Both the position numbers and the translations under genes were made by a program. A stretch of DNA of 64,000 nt from Streptomyces platensis. GTDB taxonomy: Bacteria; Actinomycetota; Actinomycetes; Streptomycetales; Streptomycetaceae. This document shows positions 22,936-32,151 of this stretch, one piece after another; positions within the stretch are counted from its first letter, which is position 1, and the number at the start of each line of letters is the position of its first letter. The notes beneath the pieces were generated by a model. That model did not search any database. It saw nothing but the letters and a program-made list of their open reading frames with translations, and had not been told where the DNA came from. The stretch covers positions 6,882,001-6,946,000 of the forward strand of contig NZ_CP023691.1 of the NCBI RefSeq assembly GCF_008704855.1. Direction: 5' to 3'.

Positions 22936-25581
22936 TCACAGCGCCGGCACGTCGTCCCACTGGTCGAGGACGTCCTCGGTCGCGTCCGGGCCGGGCTCCG
23001 GGCGGTCGCCGTCGAGGGACTGTTCGGTCCAGATGACCTTGCCGCCCGGTGTGTAGCGGGTGCCCCAGCGGTGCGCGAACTGGGCGACGAGGAAGAGGCC
23101 GCGGCCGCCCTCGTCCGTGGTCGCGGCGCGGCGCAGATGCGGGGAGGCGCTGGTGCCGTCGGAGACCTCGCAGATCAGGGCGCGGTCGTACAGCAGCCGG
23201 ACCCGGATCGGCTGGGCGCCGTAGCGGATGGCGTTGGTGATCAGTTCGCTGAGGATCAGCTCGGTGGTGAAGTCGATCGCCGCCAGGCCCCAGGACTCCA
23301 GCATGCGCAGACAGGCCGCCCGTACGGGGGCGACGGCCGCCGGGTCGGAGGGCACCTCCCATTCGGCGACCCGTGTGGGGTCCAGCAGCTGGGTGCGGGC
23401 CACCAGGAGGGCGATGTCGTCGCTGGGGTGGGCGGGCAGCATCGCGTCGAGGACCGCAGTACAGGTCTCCTCGGGGGTGCGGTCCGCCCCGGCCGCCAGG
23501 GCCGTACGGAGCAGCTCCAGACCGGTGGCGATATCGCGGTCCCGGTTCTCGACCAGCCCGTCGGTGTAGAGCACCAGCCGGGAGCCCTCGCTCAGCGTCA
23601 GCTCCGCGGTCTCCACCGGCACGCTGCTGCCCAGGCCCAGGGGCGGGGAGACGGGCACCTCGGGGAACGAGACGGAGCCGGCGGGGCCGATCACGGCCGG
23701 GGCGGGGTGCCCTGCGGTGGCCAGCGTGACCCGGCCGGTGACCGGATCGTAGATGGCGTACAGGCAGGTCGCGCCGGTGATGCCGGTGCGCCCCGGCACG
23801 CCTTCGGGGTCGCCCTCACTGCCGACGGACCACGTCCCCGCGCCGTCGAGTCCCCTGCCGCCGGTGCCGGGGTCGGTGCCGGTGCCGGTGCCTGTGTCTG
23901 CCCCGAGGCCGGCTGCCCGCGCCTCATCCGTGTCGATATGCGTGACCAGTTCGTCCAGGTGGTTCAGCAGCTCGTCGGGCGGCAGGTCGAGGGCGGAGAA
24001 GTTGTGGACCGCGGTCCGCAGCCGGCCCATGGTGGCGGCGGCGTGCAGACCGTGTCCCACGACATCGCCGACGACCAGCGCGACCCGGGCGCCGGGCAGC
24101 GGGATCACATCGAACCAGTCGCCGCCGACCCCGGCGTGCGCGGGCAGATAGCGGTGGGCGACGGCCAGCGCGGACTGCTCGGGCAGGGTCTGCGGCAGCA
24201 GGCTGCGCTGGAGGGTGACGGCGGTGGTGTGCTCGCGGGTGTAGCGGCGGGCGTTGTCGACCGCGACCGCGGCCCGTGCGGTCAGCTCCTCGGCGAAGGC
24301 CAGATCCTCCTCCTCGAAGGTGCCGGAGGCGCCGGACCGCCAGTAATTGGCCAGCCCCAGCACCACGCCGCGCGCCTGAAGCGGTGTGGTGATCAGCGAG
24401 CGGATACCGGAGTCCAGGACCCGCTGGGTGCCGTCCGGGTCCTGCTGCCGCCAGGCGTCCGAGGCGGACAGGTCGCCGACGAGGACCGGCCGGCCGCTCG
24501 CCAGGCCCGTCGCCATCGGCGTACCGGACACATAGCGCATCACCTCGCCGACCCGGTAGATCGCCGTTTCCTCGGGGACCCCCTTGACCGCCATCCGCTG
24601 GAGTTCGGCGTTCGCCCCGACCGTCGGTTCGTCGCCGCGCAGCACGGGCTCCAGCAGCTCGACGGTGACCACATCGGCGAACCGGGGCACCGCGACCTCG
24701 GCCAGCTCCTCGGCGGTCCGCCCCACATCCAGCGTGGCGCCGATCCGCAGCCCCGCGTCGTAGATCAGCTTCAGCCGTTCCTGGGCCACGCTCGCCCGGC
24801 CGGCCAGCGCCCGCAGCTCTCTGGTGTCCCGCAGCGTCACCACGGTCCCGGCGGGACGGCCGCTCGGGGCGGTCGGCCGGACGTTCACCGCGAGCAGCCG
24901 GTCGCCCGCCAGCAGCACCTCGTCGGTCGCCGCCCGCCCCGACGCGAGCAGCGCGCTCAGCTGCGGTTCCAGCCCGAGGTCCGCGACCGGGCGCCGTTCC
25001 GCGTCCGCAGGCAGTTCGAGCAGCCGCCGGGCCTCGTCGTTGGCCAGCAGCAGCCGTCCGTCACTGCCGAGGATCAGGACGCCCTCCCGTACGGCGTGCA
25101 GCACCGCGTCATGGTGGTCGTACCGCTGCCGCATCTCGGCCGGACGCACCCCGCCGGTCTGCCGCCGCAGCCGCCACCCCACCAGGGCCGCCCCGCCGGC
25201 CACCAGCAGCAGCACCCCGGCGGCGGAGCCGAGCAGCACCGGAAACTGGTCCTCCCCCTGTGCGCCCGTTTGCTCCGGGGCCGCCGCTTCCCGGGGCGGC
25301 GGGGGGTGGGCGGCGCGTACGGCGGTACGGGTGTCCGGCGCCTGGGTGGCGGGCTGGGCCGCGGCGGCCGCGAGCTGACGGCCCTGCCGGGCGCTCGCGT
25401 CGGGGGCCTGGAAGGCGAGCGCCAGGACGGCCACGATCCCCAGCAGCACCGCGCGGGCGAGCTGCCGTACGGACACCCGGCCCGCGAGGCGAGGACCGTT
25501 CAGCGGCGAGCGCGGGCGCGTTCCCGGGGAGCGTGGTGACGCCGGTGCATCGTCACCTTCTCGCCCGAAAATTTCCGTCAT
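22936..25581 (-). CDS. SpoIIE-type phosphatase with PAS, GAF and HATPase
   Basis: An 881-residue signalling protein. Order: N-terminal hydrophobic segment (about 43-62), extracytoplasmic Pro/Ala linker, second transmembrane helix (about 110-135), PAS domain (150-270), GAF domain (300-440), SpoIIE/PP2C phosphatase (460-690; GVGGDWFDV, VGDVVGHGLHAA, GHPAP, LYTDGLVE and SDDIALLV all present), and a C-terminal anti-sigma-like ATPase (745-860; SELITNAIRYG, GGRGLFLVAQF). It should dephosphorylate an anti-anti-sigma factor in response to a cell-envelope or cytosolic cue and may also act as a kinase. All phosphatase metal ligands appear intact. Its partners are not encoded adjacent. Confidence 0.93.
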   Translation of the reverse strand: MTEIFGREGDDAPASPRSPGTRPRSPLNGPRLAGRVSVRQLARAVLLGIVAVLALAFQAPDASARQGRQLAAAAAQPATQAPDTRTAVRAAHPPPPREAAAPEQTGAQGEDQFPVLLGSAAGVLLLVAGGAALVGWRLRRQTGGVRPAEMRQRYDHHDAVLHAVREGVLILGSDGRLLLANDEARRLLELPADAERRPVADLGLEPQLSALLASGRAATDEVLLAGDRLLAVNVRPTAPSGRPAGTVVTLRDTRELRALAGRASVAQERLKLIYDAGLRIGATLDVGRTAEELAEVAVPRFADVVTVELLEPVLRGDEPTVGANAELQRMAVKGVPEETAIYRVGEVMRYVSGTPMATGLASGRPVLVGDLSASDAWRQQDPDGTQRVLDSGIRSLITTPLQARGVVLGLANYWRSGASGTFEEEDLAFAEELTARAAVAVDNARRYTREHTTAVTLQRSLLPQTLPEQSALAVAHRYLPAHAGVGGDWFDVIPLPGARVALVVGDVVGHGLHAAATMGRLRTAVHNFSALDLPPDELLNHLDELVTHIDTDEARAAGLGADTGTGTGTDPGTGGRGLDGAGTWSVGSEGDPEGVPGRTGITGATCLYAIYDPVTGRVTLATAGHPAPAVIGPAGSVSFPEVPVSPPLGLGSSVPVETAELTLSEGSRLVLYTDGLVENRDRDIATGLELLRTALAAGADRTPEETCTAVLDAMLPAHPSDDIALLVARTQLLDPTRVAEWEVPSDPAAVAPVRAACLRMLESWGLAAIDFTTELILSELITNAIRYGAQPIRVRLLYDRALICEVSDGTSASPHLRRAATTDEGGRGLFLVAQFAHRWGTRYTPGGKVIWTEQSLDGDRPEPGPDATEDVLDQWDDVPAL

Positions 25582-25768
25582 GACCCATATTTAGCATTGT
25601 GCTCCACCGTGAGGTGCCCGGCCGTGCGGCGCCAGGTGCTCGGCCGATCGGCCCGTGGCGCTGCCGCGGCATTCTGCGTACGCGCTATTGAGCAATGCTC
25701 AGCCGCTCTCTATGCTCGGCGCGTCCGATGCAGTCCGTGGTACGAGCCGCCGCACGCCAGGAGCCCGG

Positions 25769-27292
25769 ATGACCTTCAATCTCGCGACCGCCCTTCGGGA
25801 GTCCCGTCTTTCCCACCCCGGCAAACCCCTGTGCCACATAGGTGACCTGACTGTCACCTACGACCGGGTCGACGAGGCGTCCGGCAGGGTCGCGGCCACC
25901 CTGCGGGGGCTCGGCCTCCGGCGGGGCGCCAAGGTCGCCGTCCAGCTGCCCAACGTGCCGCAGTTCCTCTTCACGTACTACGGAATCCTCAAGGCGGGAC
26001 TGGTCATGGTCCCGCTCAACCCTCTCCTGAAGGCCCCCGAGATCGCTTACCACCTCCAGGACTCCGAAGCCGAACTCCTCATCGCCTACGAGGACTTCGC
26101 GGCCGAAGCGGTCAAGGGGGCGGAGCTGGCCGGCGGCGTCGGGACCTATGTCGTCCACCCGCCCGGCAGCGACCGGCGGATCGCCGGAACCCGTCCGTAC
26201 GACGAGCTGTACGCCGCCGACGACACCGGCGAGATGGCGCCCACCAGCGCCGACGACACCGCCGTTCTCCTCTACACCAGCGGCACCACCGGCCGCCCCA
26301 AGGGCGCCGAGCTCACCCACTTCCAGCTCCATATGAACTGCACCGTCTCCGGTGAGCTGTTCGGGTTCCGTCCCGACGACATCAGCCTCGCCGTGCTGCC
26401 GCTCTTCCATGTCTTCGGCCTCTCCAGCGTCCTCAATATGGCCGTACGCCACGGCGGCACCCTCGCCCTGGTGCCGCGGTTCGAGACCGGCGCGGTCCTC
26501 GACGCCCTCGAACGGCACCGCTGCACGGTCTTCGCCGGCGTCCCCACCATGTATGCGGCCCTCTTGCAGGCCGACACCGGCACCCGGGACCTCGGCGCCC
26601 TGCGGGTCGGGGTCTCCGGCGGTGCGGCGATGCCCGGCGAGGTGATCCGCGCCTTCGAGGAGAAGTTCCCCGGTGTGGTGATCCTGGAGGGCTACGGGCT
26701 TTCCGAGACGGCCAGCACGGCGACCTTCAACATCAGCGCGGAGCAGCGCAAGGTGCTCTCGATCGGCAAGCCGATCTGGGGCGTCGAGGTCCGGGTCGTC
26801 GACGCATCGGGCAACGAACTGCCGCCGGGACCCGAGCATGTGGGCGAGATCCTCGTCCGCGGCCACAACGTCATGAAGGGCTACTACCGCCGCCCCGAGG
26901 AGACCGCCGAAACGCTGCGCGATGGCTGGCTGCACACCGGAGACCTCGGACACCGCGACGAGGACGGCTACTTCTTCATCGTCGACCGCAAGAAGGACCT
27001 CGTCATACGGGGCGGCTACAACGTCTATCCGCGCGAGGTCGAAGAGGTCCTGCACACCCACCCCGCCGTCGCCGAGGCCGCGGTCATCGGCCGCCCCGAC
27101 GACCGGCTCGGCGAGGAGGTCGTCGCCGTGGTCAGCCTCAAGCGGGGCACGACCGCCACCGCCGAGGACCTCACCGCCCACTGCAAGGAACGGCTGGCCG
27201 CCTACAAATATCCCCGCGAGATCCGCATCGTCGCCGAACTGCCCAAGGGTCCCACCGGCAAGATCCTCAAGAAGGCCCTGCGTGCCGGGTGA
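25769..27292 (+). CDS. Long-chain fatty acyl-CoA ligase
   Basis: A 507-residue ANL-superfamily adenylate-forming enzyme. The P-loop YTSGTTGRPKGAE, the YGLSETAS motif, the D-hinge TGDLGHRDEDGYFFIVDRKKD and the catalytic Lys in GPTGKILKKALR are all visible, so it should convert fatty acids to acyl-CoA through acyl-AMP. ATG 25769 follows CAGGAG and gives the normal family length. It is divergent from the SpoIIE-type gene and followed by an unrelated DinB gene. Chain-length preference cannot be read. Confidence 0.92.
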   Translation: MTFNLATALRESRLSHPGKPLCHIGDLTVTYDRVDEASGRVAATLRGLGLRRGAKVAVQLPNVPQFLFTYYGILKAGLVMVPLNPLLKAPEIAYHLQDSEAELLIAYEDFAAEAVKGAELAGGVGTYVVHPPGSDRRIAGTRPYDELYAADDTGEMAPTSADDTAVLLYTSGTTGRPKGAELTHFQLHMNCTVSGELFGFRPDDISLAVLPLFHVFGLSSVLNMAVRHGGTLALVPRFETGAVLDALERHRCTVFAGVPTMYAALLQADTGTRDLGALRVGVSGGAAMPGEVIRAFEEKFPGVVILEGYGLSETASTATFNISAEQRKVLSIGKPIWGVEVRVVDASGNELPPGPEHVGEILVRGHNVMKGYYRRPEETAETLRDGWLHTGDLGHRDEDGYFFIVDRKKDLVIRGGYNVYPREVEEVLHTHPAVAEAAVIGRPDDRLGEEVVAVVSLKRGTTATAEDLTAHCKERLAAYKYPREIRIVAELPKGPTGKILKKALRAG

Positions 27293-27411
27293 CCCGGGCG
27301 GCCGCCGGGCCGTACCCCCGGAGGAGCCCCCGCCGTCGCGCCGGGCCGCTCGTCCGTGCCGCCGCTCCACGCCGATTGTCAGTGGTCCGTGCGAGGCTGT
27401 GGAGCATGGGA

Positions 27412-27933
27412 ATGACACCGGACGGGCGGCTCGTTCCGCCCCCGCACGCCGATGAACGCGCCATGCTGGAGAGCTGGTTGGAGTTTCACCGTGCCACGCT
27501 CCCGCTGAAGTGCGCGGGACTGGACGACCAGCAGGTCCGCCTGACCTCGGTGGCCCCGTCCACCATGACGCTGCTGGGCCTGGTCCAGCATCTGGCGGAG
27601 GTCGAACGCAACTGGTTCCAGCGGGTGTTCGCCGGCCAGGACATACCGCCGGTGTACGAGGCGGAGAAGGGCGACGGGTTCACCCTCGCCCCGGACCGCG
27701 GCATCGACGAGGCGCTGGCCGACTGGCGCGCGGAGGTCGCCCGGAGCCGTGAGCTGATCGCCACCGCTTCGCTCGACGATTCGGGCACGCTCTCGGAGCG
27801 GGAGGCCGGTTTCGTCGGCGACCAGAGGGTTTCCCTGCGCTGGATCCTGGTCCACATGATCGAGGAGTACGCACGCCACAACGGGCATGCGGATCTGCTC
27901 CGGGAGCGCATCGACGGCGTCGCGGGCGCCTGA
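27412..27933 (+). CDS. DinB/DUF664 family protein
   Basis: A 173-residue helical-bundle protein of the DUF664 branch of DinB-like proteins. Candidate metal-ligand His residues occur in VQHLAEVERNWF and HMIEEYARHNGHADLLRE, at the usual positions. ATG 27412 is favoured over 27406, because GGAG at 27401-27404 is then seven bases away. TTGTCA at 27376-27381 may be its -35 box. Members may act on small thiol-linked substrates; this one is uncharacterised. Confidence 0.82.
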   Translation: MTPDGRLVPPPHADERAMLESWLEFHRATLPLKCAGLDDQQVRLTSVAPSTMTLLGLVQHLAEVERNWFQRVFAGQDIPPVYEAEKGDGFTLAPDRGIDEALADWRAEVARSRELIATASLDDSGTLSEREAGFVGDQRVSLRWILVHMIEEYARHNGHADLLRERIDGVAGA

Positions 27934-28055
27934 GGACGGCGGGCTTCGAGGGGGGAGGGGCCGCCGGATCCCGCTGTGCGATGACTGCCATGGCTACCCG
28001 GGCGCGCCGGCCGGGCGGCCGTGGCGCACCGCAGAAAACCGGGCCGGAAAAATGG

Positions 28056-28086
28056 TTGGCGCCGACGCGCGGGGCCGGTCTACAGT
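28056..28086 (+). promoter_or_regulatory. Putative promoter of the upstream ORF/rsgA unit
   Basis: TTGGCG (28056-28061) and TACAGT (28081-28086) are separated by 19 bases, slightly longer than ideal for the housekeeping sigma factor. Transcription would begin near 28093, giving a leader of about 60 bases to the short ORF at 28155 and about 205 bases to rsgA. Confidence 0.45.
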
Positions 28087-28154
28087 CGCAGCGTTCGAGC
28101 GGACGGCCCGAGGCTGTCCTCGTGGCCTGTTGAGATACGCGGAGGTGAGTACTG

Positions 28155-28226
28155 ATGACTGTCGTTGCGCAGGGCGCTGCCCGCATCCAGAAGATCATCA
28201 ACTTCCTCCCTGTGGTCTCCGGCTGA
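28155..28226 (+). CDS. Short upstream ORF (23 codons) before rsgA
   Basis: ATG at 28155 is preceded at nine bases by GGAGG (28141-28145), one of the strongest ribosome sites in the window, and the frame stops at TGA 28224-28226. The peptide begins MTVVAQGAARIQKIIN and ends FLPVVSG: hydrophobic and basic, able to form an amphipathic helix. It ends 70 bases before the rsgA start, with a GC hairpin between. It could be a leader peptide for translational or transcriptional attenuation, or a free small protein. No matching family is known to me. Confidence 0.55.
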   Translation: MTVVAQGAARIQKIINFLPVVSG

Positions 28227-28239
28227 CTCGACCTCACTT

Positions 28240-28262
28240 CTTCGCGCGCCTCTCGCGCGCAC
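28240..28262 (+). promoter_or_regulatory. GC hairpin between upstream ORF and rsgA
   Basis: The segment GCGCGCCTCTCGCGCGC can pair GCGCG with CGCGC over a five-base loop. It lies just after the short ORF and about 35 bases before the rsgA ribosome site, so it might influence read-through or translation. No T-run follows. Confidence 0.45.
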
Positions 28263-28296
28263 AGCCGGGACCGCTCCTTCTCGAAGGGCCATCCCG

Positions 28297-29472
28297 TTGT
28301 TCGACCTCGAATTCTCCGCTGCGCACCCGCTGACCCCCTATGGCTGGGACGACGGATTCGCGCGGAGCTTCACCCCCTTTGCCGGGCAGGGGCTCGTGCC
28401 CGGCCGTATCGTCCGCGTGGACCGCGGGCGGGTGGACGCCGTCGTGGCGGACGGCGACGGCATCCGGACCGTTCTGGCCGACACCGCGCTGGTGGCGACC
28501 CGTGACCCGATGCGGGTGCCGTGCACCGGCGACTGGGCCGTGCTCGACCTGGAGAACGGACGCAGCGGCGACCATGTCGACGGCGTCGTACGGGCGTTGC
28601 TGCCGCGCCGGACGGCGTTCGTGCGGTCGACCTCGTCGAAGCGGTCCGAGGGCCAGGTGCTGGCCACCAACATCGACCACATCGTCATCTGTGTCTCGCT
28701 CGCGGACCAGTTGGACCTCGGGCGGATCGAGCGGTTCCTCGCGCTGGCGATGTCCGGCGCGGGGGATACGGGGCCGTTGCACGACTCCGCAGTGACCGAT
28801 GAGGACGGCGCGCAGCCGGTGGTCGTGCTGACCAAGGCCGACCTGGCCGGGGACCCGGCCGCTCTGGCGCATCTCCTCGAGGACGCCGAGGCCACCGCGC
28901 CCGGGGTGCCGGTGCTGGCGGTCAGTTCGGAGACCGGCGACGGGATCGATGTGCTCGCCGCCGTGCTCGCGGGCAGGACGTCCGTACTGCTCGGACAGTC
29001 CGGTGCGGGCAAGTCCACGCTGGCCAACGCCCTGCTCGGGGAGCGCCTGCAACGGGTCCGGGCCATCCGGGACCGGGACGGCAAGGGCCGGCACACCACG
29101 ACCACCCGGGACCTGCGGGCGCTGCCCGGCGGCGGGGTACTGATCGACACCCCCGGGCTCCGTGGCGTCGGGATGTGGGATGCCGAGTCCGGGCTCGCCC
29201 GGACGTTCTCGGAGGTCGAGGCGCTGGCCGAGGAGTGCCGCTTCCACGACTGCGCACACCGGTCGGAGCCGGGCTGTGCCGTCCAAGAGGCCGTGGAATG
29301 CGGTGAGTTGTCCGCCCGGCGGCTGGAGAGCTACCGGAAGCTACAGCGCGAGAACCAGCGCATCGTGGCCAAGACGGACGCCCGGCTGCGCGCCGAGATC
29401 CGCCGCGACTGGAAGCAGAAGCAGGCCCTGGGCCGGCATCTGATGGAACGGAAGCGGGGGCCGCAGCGCTGA
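28297..29472 (+). CDS. rsgA: Ribosome small-subunit GTPase RsgA
   Basis: A 391-residue circularly permuted GTPase that assists 30S subunit maturation. The N-terminal OB-like part leads to LTKADLAG (G4), then GQSGAGKSTLANAL (G1), the TTTTRDL switch and DTPGLRG (G3), and finally the zinc knuckle CRFHDCAHRSEPGC. The start is TTG 28297, preceded by GAAGGG eight bases upstream. Family length is normal. A short ORF with a strong ribosome site and a hairpin lie in the leader, a layout that could tune its expression to translation status; this is inference. Confidence 0.93.
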   Translation: MFDLEFSAAHPLTPYGWDDGFARSFTPFAGQGLVPGRIVRVDRGRVDAVVADGDGIRTVLADTALVATRDPMRVPCTGDWAVLDLENGRSGDHVDGVVRALLPRRTAFVRSTSSKRSEGQVLATNIDHIVICVSLADQLDLGRIERFLALAMSGAGDTGPLHDSAVTDEDGAQPVVVLTKADLAGDPAALAHLLEDAEATAPGVPVLAVSSETGDGIDVLAAVLAGRTSVLLGQSGAGKSTLANALLGERLQRVRAIRDRDGKGRHTTTTRDLRALPGGGVLIDTPGLRGVGMWDAESGLARTFSEVEALAEECRFHDCAHRSEPGCAVQEAVECGELSARRLESYRKLQRENQRIVAKTDARLRAEIRRDWKQKQALGRHLMERKRGPQR

Positions 29473-29590
29473 GATGACAGGCGGGGAGGGCCGCCCGGGG
29501 CCGGGGCCGCCCGGGGGTGCCCTCCCCACCTCCAACGCCACGTCCGATTTCCGCCGGCCCGGCGCCTCGGGCCCGGCGCAGACTGGGGGC

Positions 29591-31291
29591 GTGAGGGACG
29601 ACGAGGCCAGGTACGAAGCGGTGACCAGCCGGGACGCGCGGTTCGACGGGGAATTCTTCTTCGCCGTGGTGACGACCGGTATCTACTGCCGGCCGAGCTG
29701 CCCCGCGGTCACTCCCAAGCGGGTGAATGTGCGGTTCTTCCCGTCGGCCGCCGCCGCGCAGGCGGCCGGGTTCCGGGCCTGCCGCCGCTGCCGGCCGGAC
29801 GCCGTACCGGGGTCCGCCGAGTGGAATGTGCGCGCCGACCTGGTCGGCCGGGCCATGCGGCTGATCGGGGACGGCGTGGTCGACCGAGAGGGCGTCGGCG
29901 GGCTGGCGCGGCGGCTGGGCTACAGCCCGCGCCAGGTGCAGCGGCAGCTGACGGCGGAGCTGGGCGCGGGCCCGGTGGCGCTGGCGCGGGCCCGCCGGGC
30001 GCACACCGCGCGGGTGCTGCTCCAGACCACCGCGCTGCCGGTCACCGAGCTGGCGTTCGCGGCCGGTTTCGCCAGCATCCGGCAGTTCAACGACACGATC
30101 CGGGAGATCTACGCGGGCACGCCCAGTGAACTGCGGGCGGCGGCCGGGAACGGGGGTGCCGCCGCCCGCCACACCGCCGCGGCCGGTCCCGGAGCCGCGA
30201 CCGGCCCGGAATCCGGCTCCGCAAGCCGCTCCGCACCCACCGGCATTCCGCTCCGGCTCGCCTACCGCGGACCGTACGCGGCCGCCGAGATCTTCGACTT
30301 TCTCCAGGTACGGGCGGTACCGGGGGTCGAGGAGACCCGCGGCCCCCGCGGCGGGCGCACCTACCGCCGTACGCTGCGGCTCACCCATGGCAGCGGTATC
30401 GCCGAGGTCGACGAGCCCGCCGGGCCGCGCCGGCGGCGTCGGCCACCGGCGGGGCTGGTGTGCCCGGCGGCTCGCGGTACGGGCGGCGGCTGGCTGGAGT
30501 GCCGGCTGCGGCTGACCGACCTGCGGGATCTGTCGACGGCCGTCCAGCGCCTCCGCCGGCTGTTCGACCTGGATGCCGACCCGTACGCGGTCGCCGAACG
30601 GCTCGGCGCCGATCCGCTGCTCGGCCCGCTGGTGGCCGAGCGGCCGGGCCTGCGGTCACCCGGGGCCGCCGACCCCGGGGAACTGGCGGTCCGGACCGTG
30701 CTGGGCGGCCCACCGGAACGCGCCGCCGCGCTGGTGCGGACGTACGGCACACCGCTGGACGTGCCGGACGGCGGGCTCACCCATCTCTTCCCGGCACCCG
30801 GGGAACTGACCGGCGCGGAGGTCGCGGAGCCGCTGCGCACCCTGTGCACCGCACTCGCCGACGGCACCCTCACGCTGGACGCGGGCGCGGACCGCGGCGC
30901 CGCCGAACGCGCCCTGGCCGCCCTGCCCGGCGTCGGCCCGCGCACCGCCGCGTACCTCAGGATGCGGGCGCTGGGCGACCCCGACGTGGGGAGGCCGGCG
31001 GAGGCGGATACGGAGCGCGGCGGGACGGCGGGCCCGGGTTCGGCGGGCCCGGCCGCTTGGCGGCCCTGGGGTGCCTACGCCGTGCACCATCTCTGGCGCG
31101 CGGGGCTGCTGCCGACGGGCGTGATGCCGTGGCCGGGTGAGGTTCCTGGACCGGGCGAGGCCGCCGGGCCGGGTGAGATCCCTGGGCCGGGCCCGGGCCA
31201 GATGCCCACGCCCCGCGAGACGTCCGGGCCGGGGGAGTCGCCGTCGGCGCCCGAGTCACCCCCGTACGCCCTGGCCGGCCGCGCCGGGTGA
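29591..31291 (+). CDS. Ada-AlkA fusion (methyl-DNA repair regulator)
   Basis: A 566-residue fusion. The N-terminal Ada metal-binding domain has C33-X3-C37 in YCRPSC and C64-X2-C67 in CRRCRPD, the zinc/methyl-acceptor set. An AraC-type HTH (80-180) and an AlkA N-domain (about 215-330) follow, then a glycosylase HhH motif LPGVGPRTAAYL (about 443). The usual catalytic segment after DPDV (F-L-P-x-D) is replaced here by GRPAEADTERGG, so glycosylase activity is doubtful. A Pro/Gly/Glu repeat tail ends the protein. I prefer GTG 29591 over ATG 29474: relatives begin at this point and the extra N-terminus is low complexity. Expected role: alkylation sensing and repair. Confidence 0.85.
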   Translation: MRDDEARYEAVTSRDARFDGEFFFAVVTTGIYCRPSCPAVTPKRVNVRFFPSAAAAQAAGFRACRRCRPDAVPGSAEWNVRADLVGRAMRLIGDGVVDREGVGGLARRLGYSPRQVQRQLTAELGAGPVALARARRAHTARVLLQTTALPVTELAFAAGFASIRQFNDTIREIYAGTPSELRAAAGNGGAAARHTAAAGPGAATGPESGSASRSAPTGIPLRLAYRGPYAAAEIFDFLQVRAVPGVEETRGPRGGRTYRRTLRLTHGSGIAEVDEPAGPRRRRRPPAGLVCPAARGTGGGWLECRLRLTDLRDLSTAVQRLRRLFDLDADPYAVAERLGADPLLGPLVAERPGLRSPGAADPGELAVRTVLGGPPERAAALVRTYGTPLDVPDGGLTHLFPAPGELTGAEVAEPLRTLCTALADGTLTLDAGADRGAAERALAALPGVGPRTAAYLRMRALGDPDVGRPAEADTERGGTAGPGSAGPAAWRPWGAYAVHHLWRAGLLPTGVMPWPGEVPGPGEAAGPGEIPGPGPGQMPTPRETSGPGESPSAPESPPYALAGRAG

Positions 31292-31295
31292 CGCG

Positions 31296-31778
31296 TCAGC
31301 CCGCCACCACGGCCCCGGTCCAGGCGCCGACGACCAGCAGACAGGCGAACAGCTCGACCAGCACGCTCAGCCCGATGGCGCGCAGGGCCGTACGGGTCGA
31401 GGCCCAGGCGTCGCCATGGCTGCCGAGCCGGATGCGTTCCAGCAGGTAGAGACCGCCGACCGAGCCCAGCAGGCCCCCGATGACCGGGATCACGAAGAAG
31501 CCCACGATGCCGGCCACCCCCGCCAGGAACAGCGCCCGGTACGGGGTGCCCACGGCCCGCAGATCGCGGGCCGGCAGCAGCCACTTGACCACCTGATTGA
31601 GCAGCAGCACGGCGGTGGCGGACATCAGCACCACCCAGGCGAGCCCGGACTTCTCGGACAGCGTCCACCACATGACGCCCGCCCAGACGATCAGCGGCCC
31701 AGGAATGCCGGGCACCAGCACCCCGAGCAGCCCGAGCAGCATCACCAGACCGGCCGCGACCAGCTGCCACACACTCAC
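31296..31778 (-). CDS. DUF456 membrane protein
   Basis: A 160-residue protein with about four transmembrane helices and Gly-rich turns typical of DUF456 (LLGLLGVLVPGIPGPLIVWAGV; IGGLLGSVGGLYLLE). The GTG start at 31778 lies close after GAGTGAGG. It is convergent with the Ada-AlkA gene, the stops separated by four bases. Function unknown; family proteins are small integral membrane proteins. Confidence 0.82.
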   Translation of the reverse strand: MSVWQLVAAGLVMLLGLLGVLVPGIPGPLIVWAGVMWWTLSEKSGLAWVVLMSATAVLLLNQVVKWLLPARDLRAVGTPYRALFLAGVAGIVGFFVIPVIGGLLGSVGGLYLLERIRLGSHGDAWASTRTALRAIGLSVLVELFACLLVVGAWTGAVVAG

Positions 31779-32151
31779 GCGCCGGCCTCACTCCCGGCGG
31801 GCGCACGCCCCGTGACGGCTCGTACGCTGCACACTCTCATGGGCCCAGCGTGCCGGAAGCGGCCCGGAAGCGCTTCCCGGCGGGCGGGCGGAGTACGGGA
31901 GCCGGGGCACGGGGCCCGGGGAGCGCGAGGGACGTCCCCGCCGCACCGAAGCCGCACCGGCCGTCGCCCCCACCACCCGGCCGGCCCCCGGCAACCCAGC
32001 AACCCTGCCCACCCCCGGGCCCCAGCCACCCCCCTCCGATGACATGAGCTGATCACCGCCCCCCGACCGGTCACCCTTCAGGGCCCGACCGCCCGGTGGA
32101 CGCTCTTTCGCGCCCTGTTGAGGGGGCGGCCGCGCAGGGACAATACGGCGC
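31779..32151. other. Gene-free divergent promoter region
   Basis: About 370 bases between DUF456 and the PP2C-like gene. The sequence is very GC-rich and Pro/Arg-rich in all frames, with no convincing gene. No clear promoter boxes or inverted repeats stand out to me. Confidence 0.4.

Noticed and set aside
28155..28226. That this is a cysteine or histidine attenuator peptide
   Set aside because: The peptide has no run of regulatory codons and rsgA is not an amino-acid gene.
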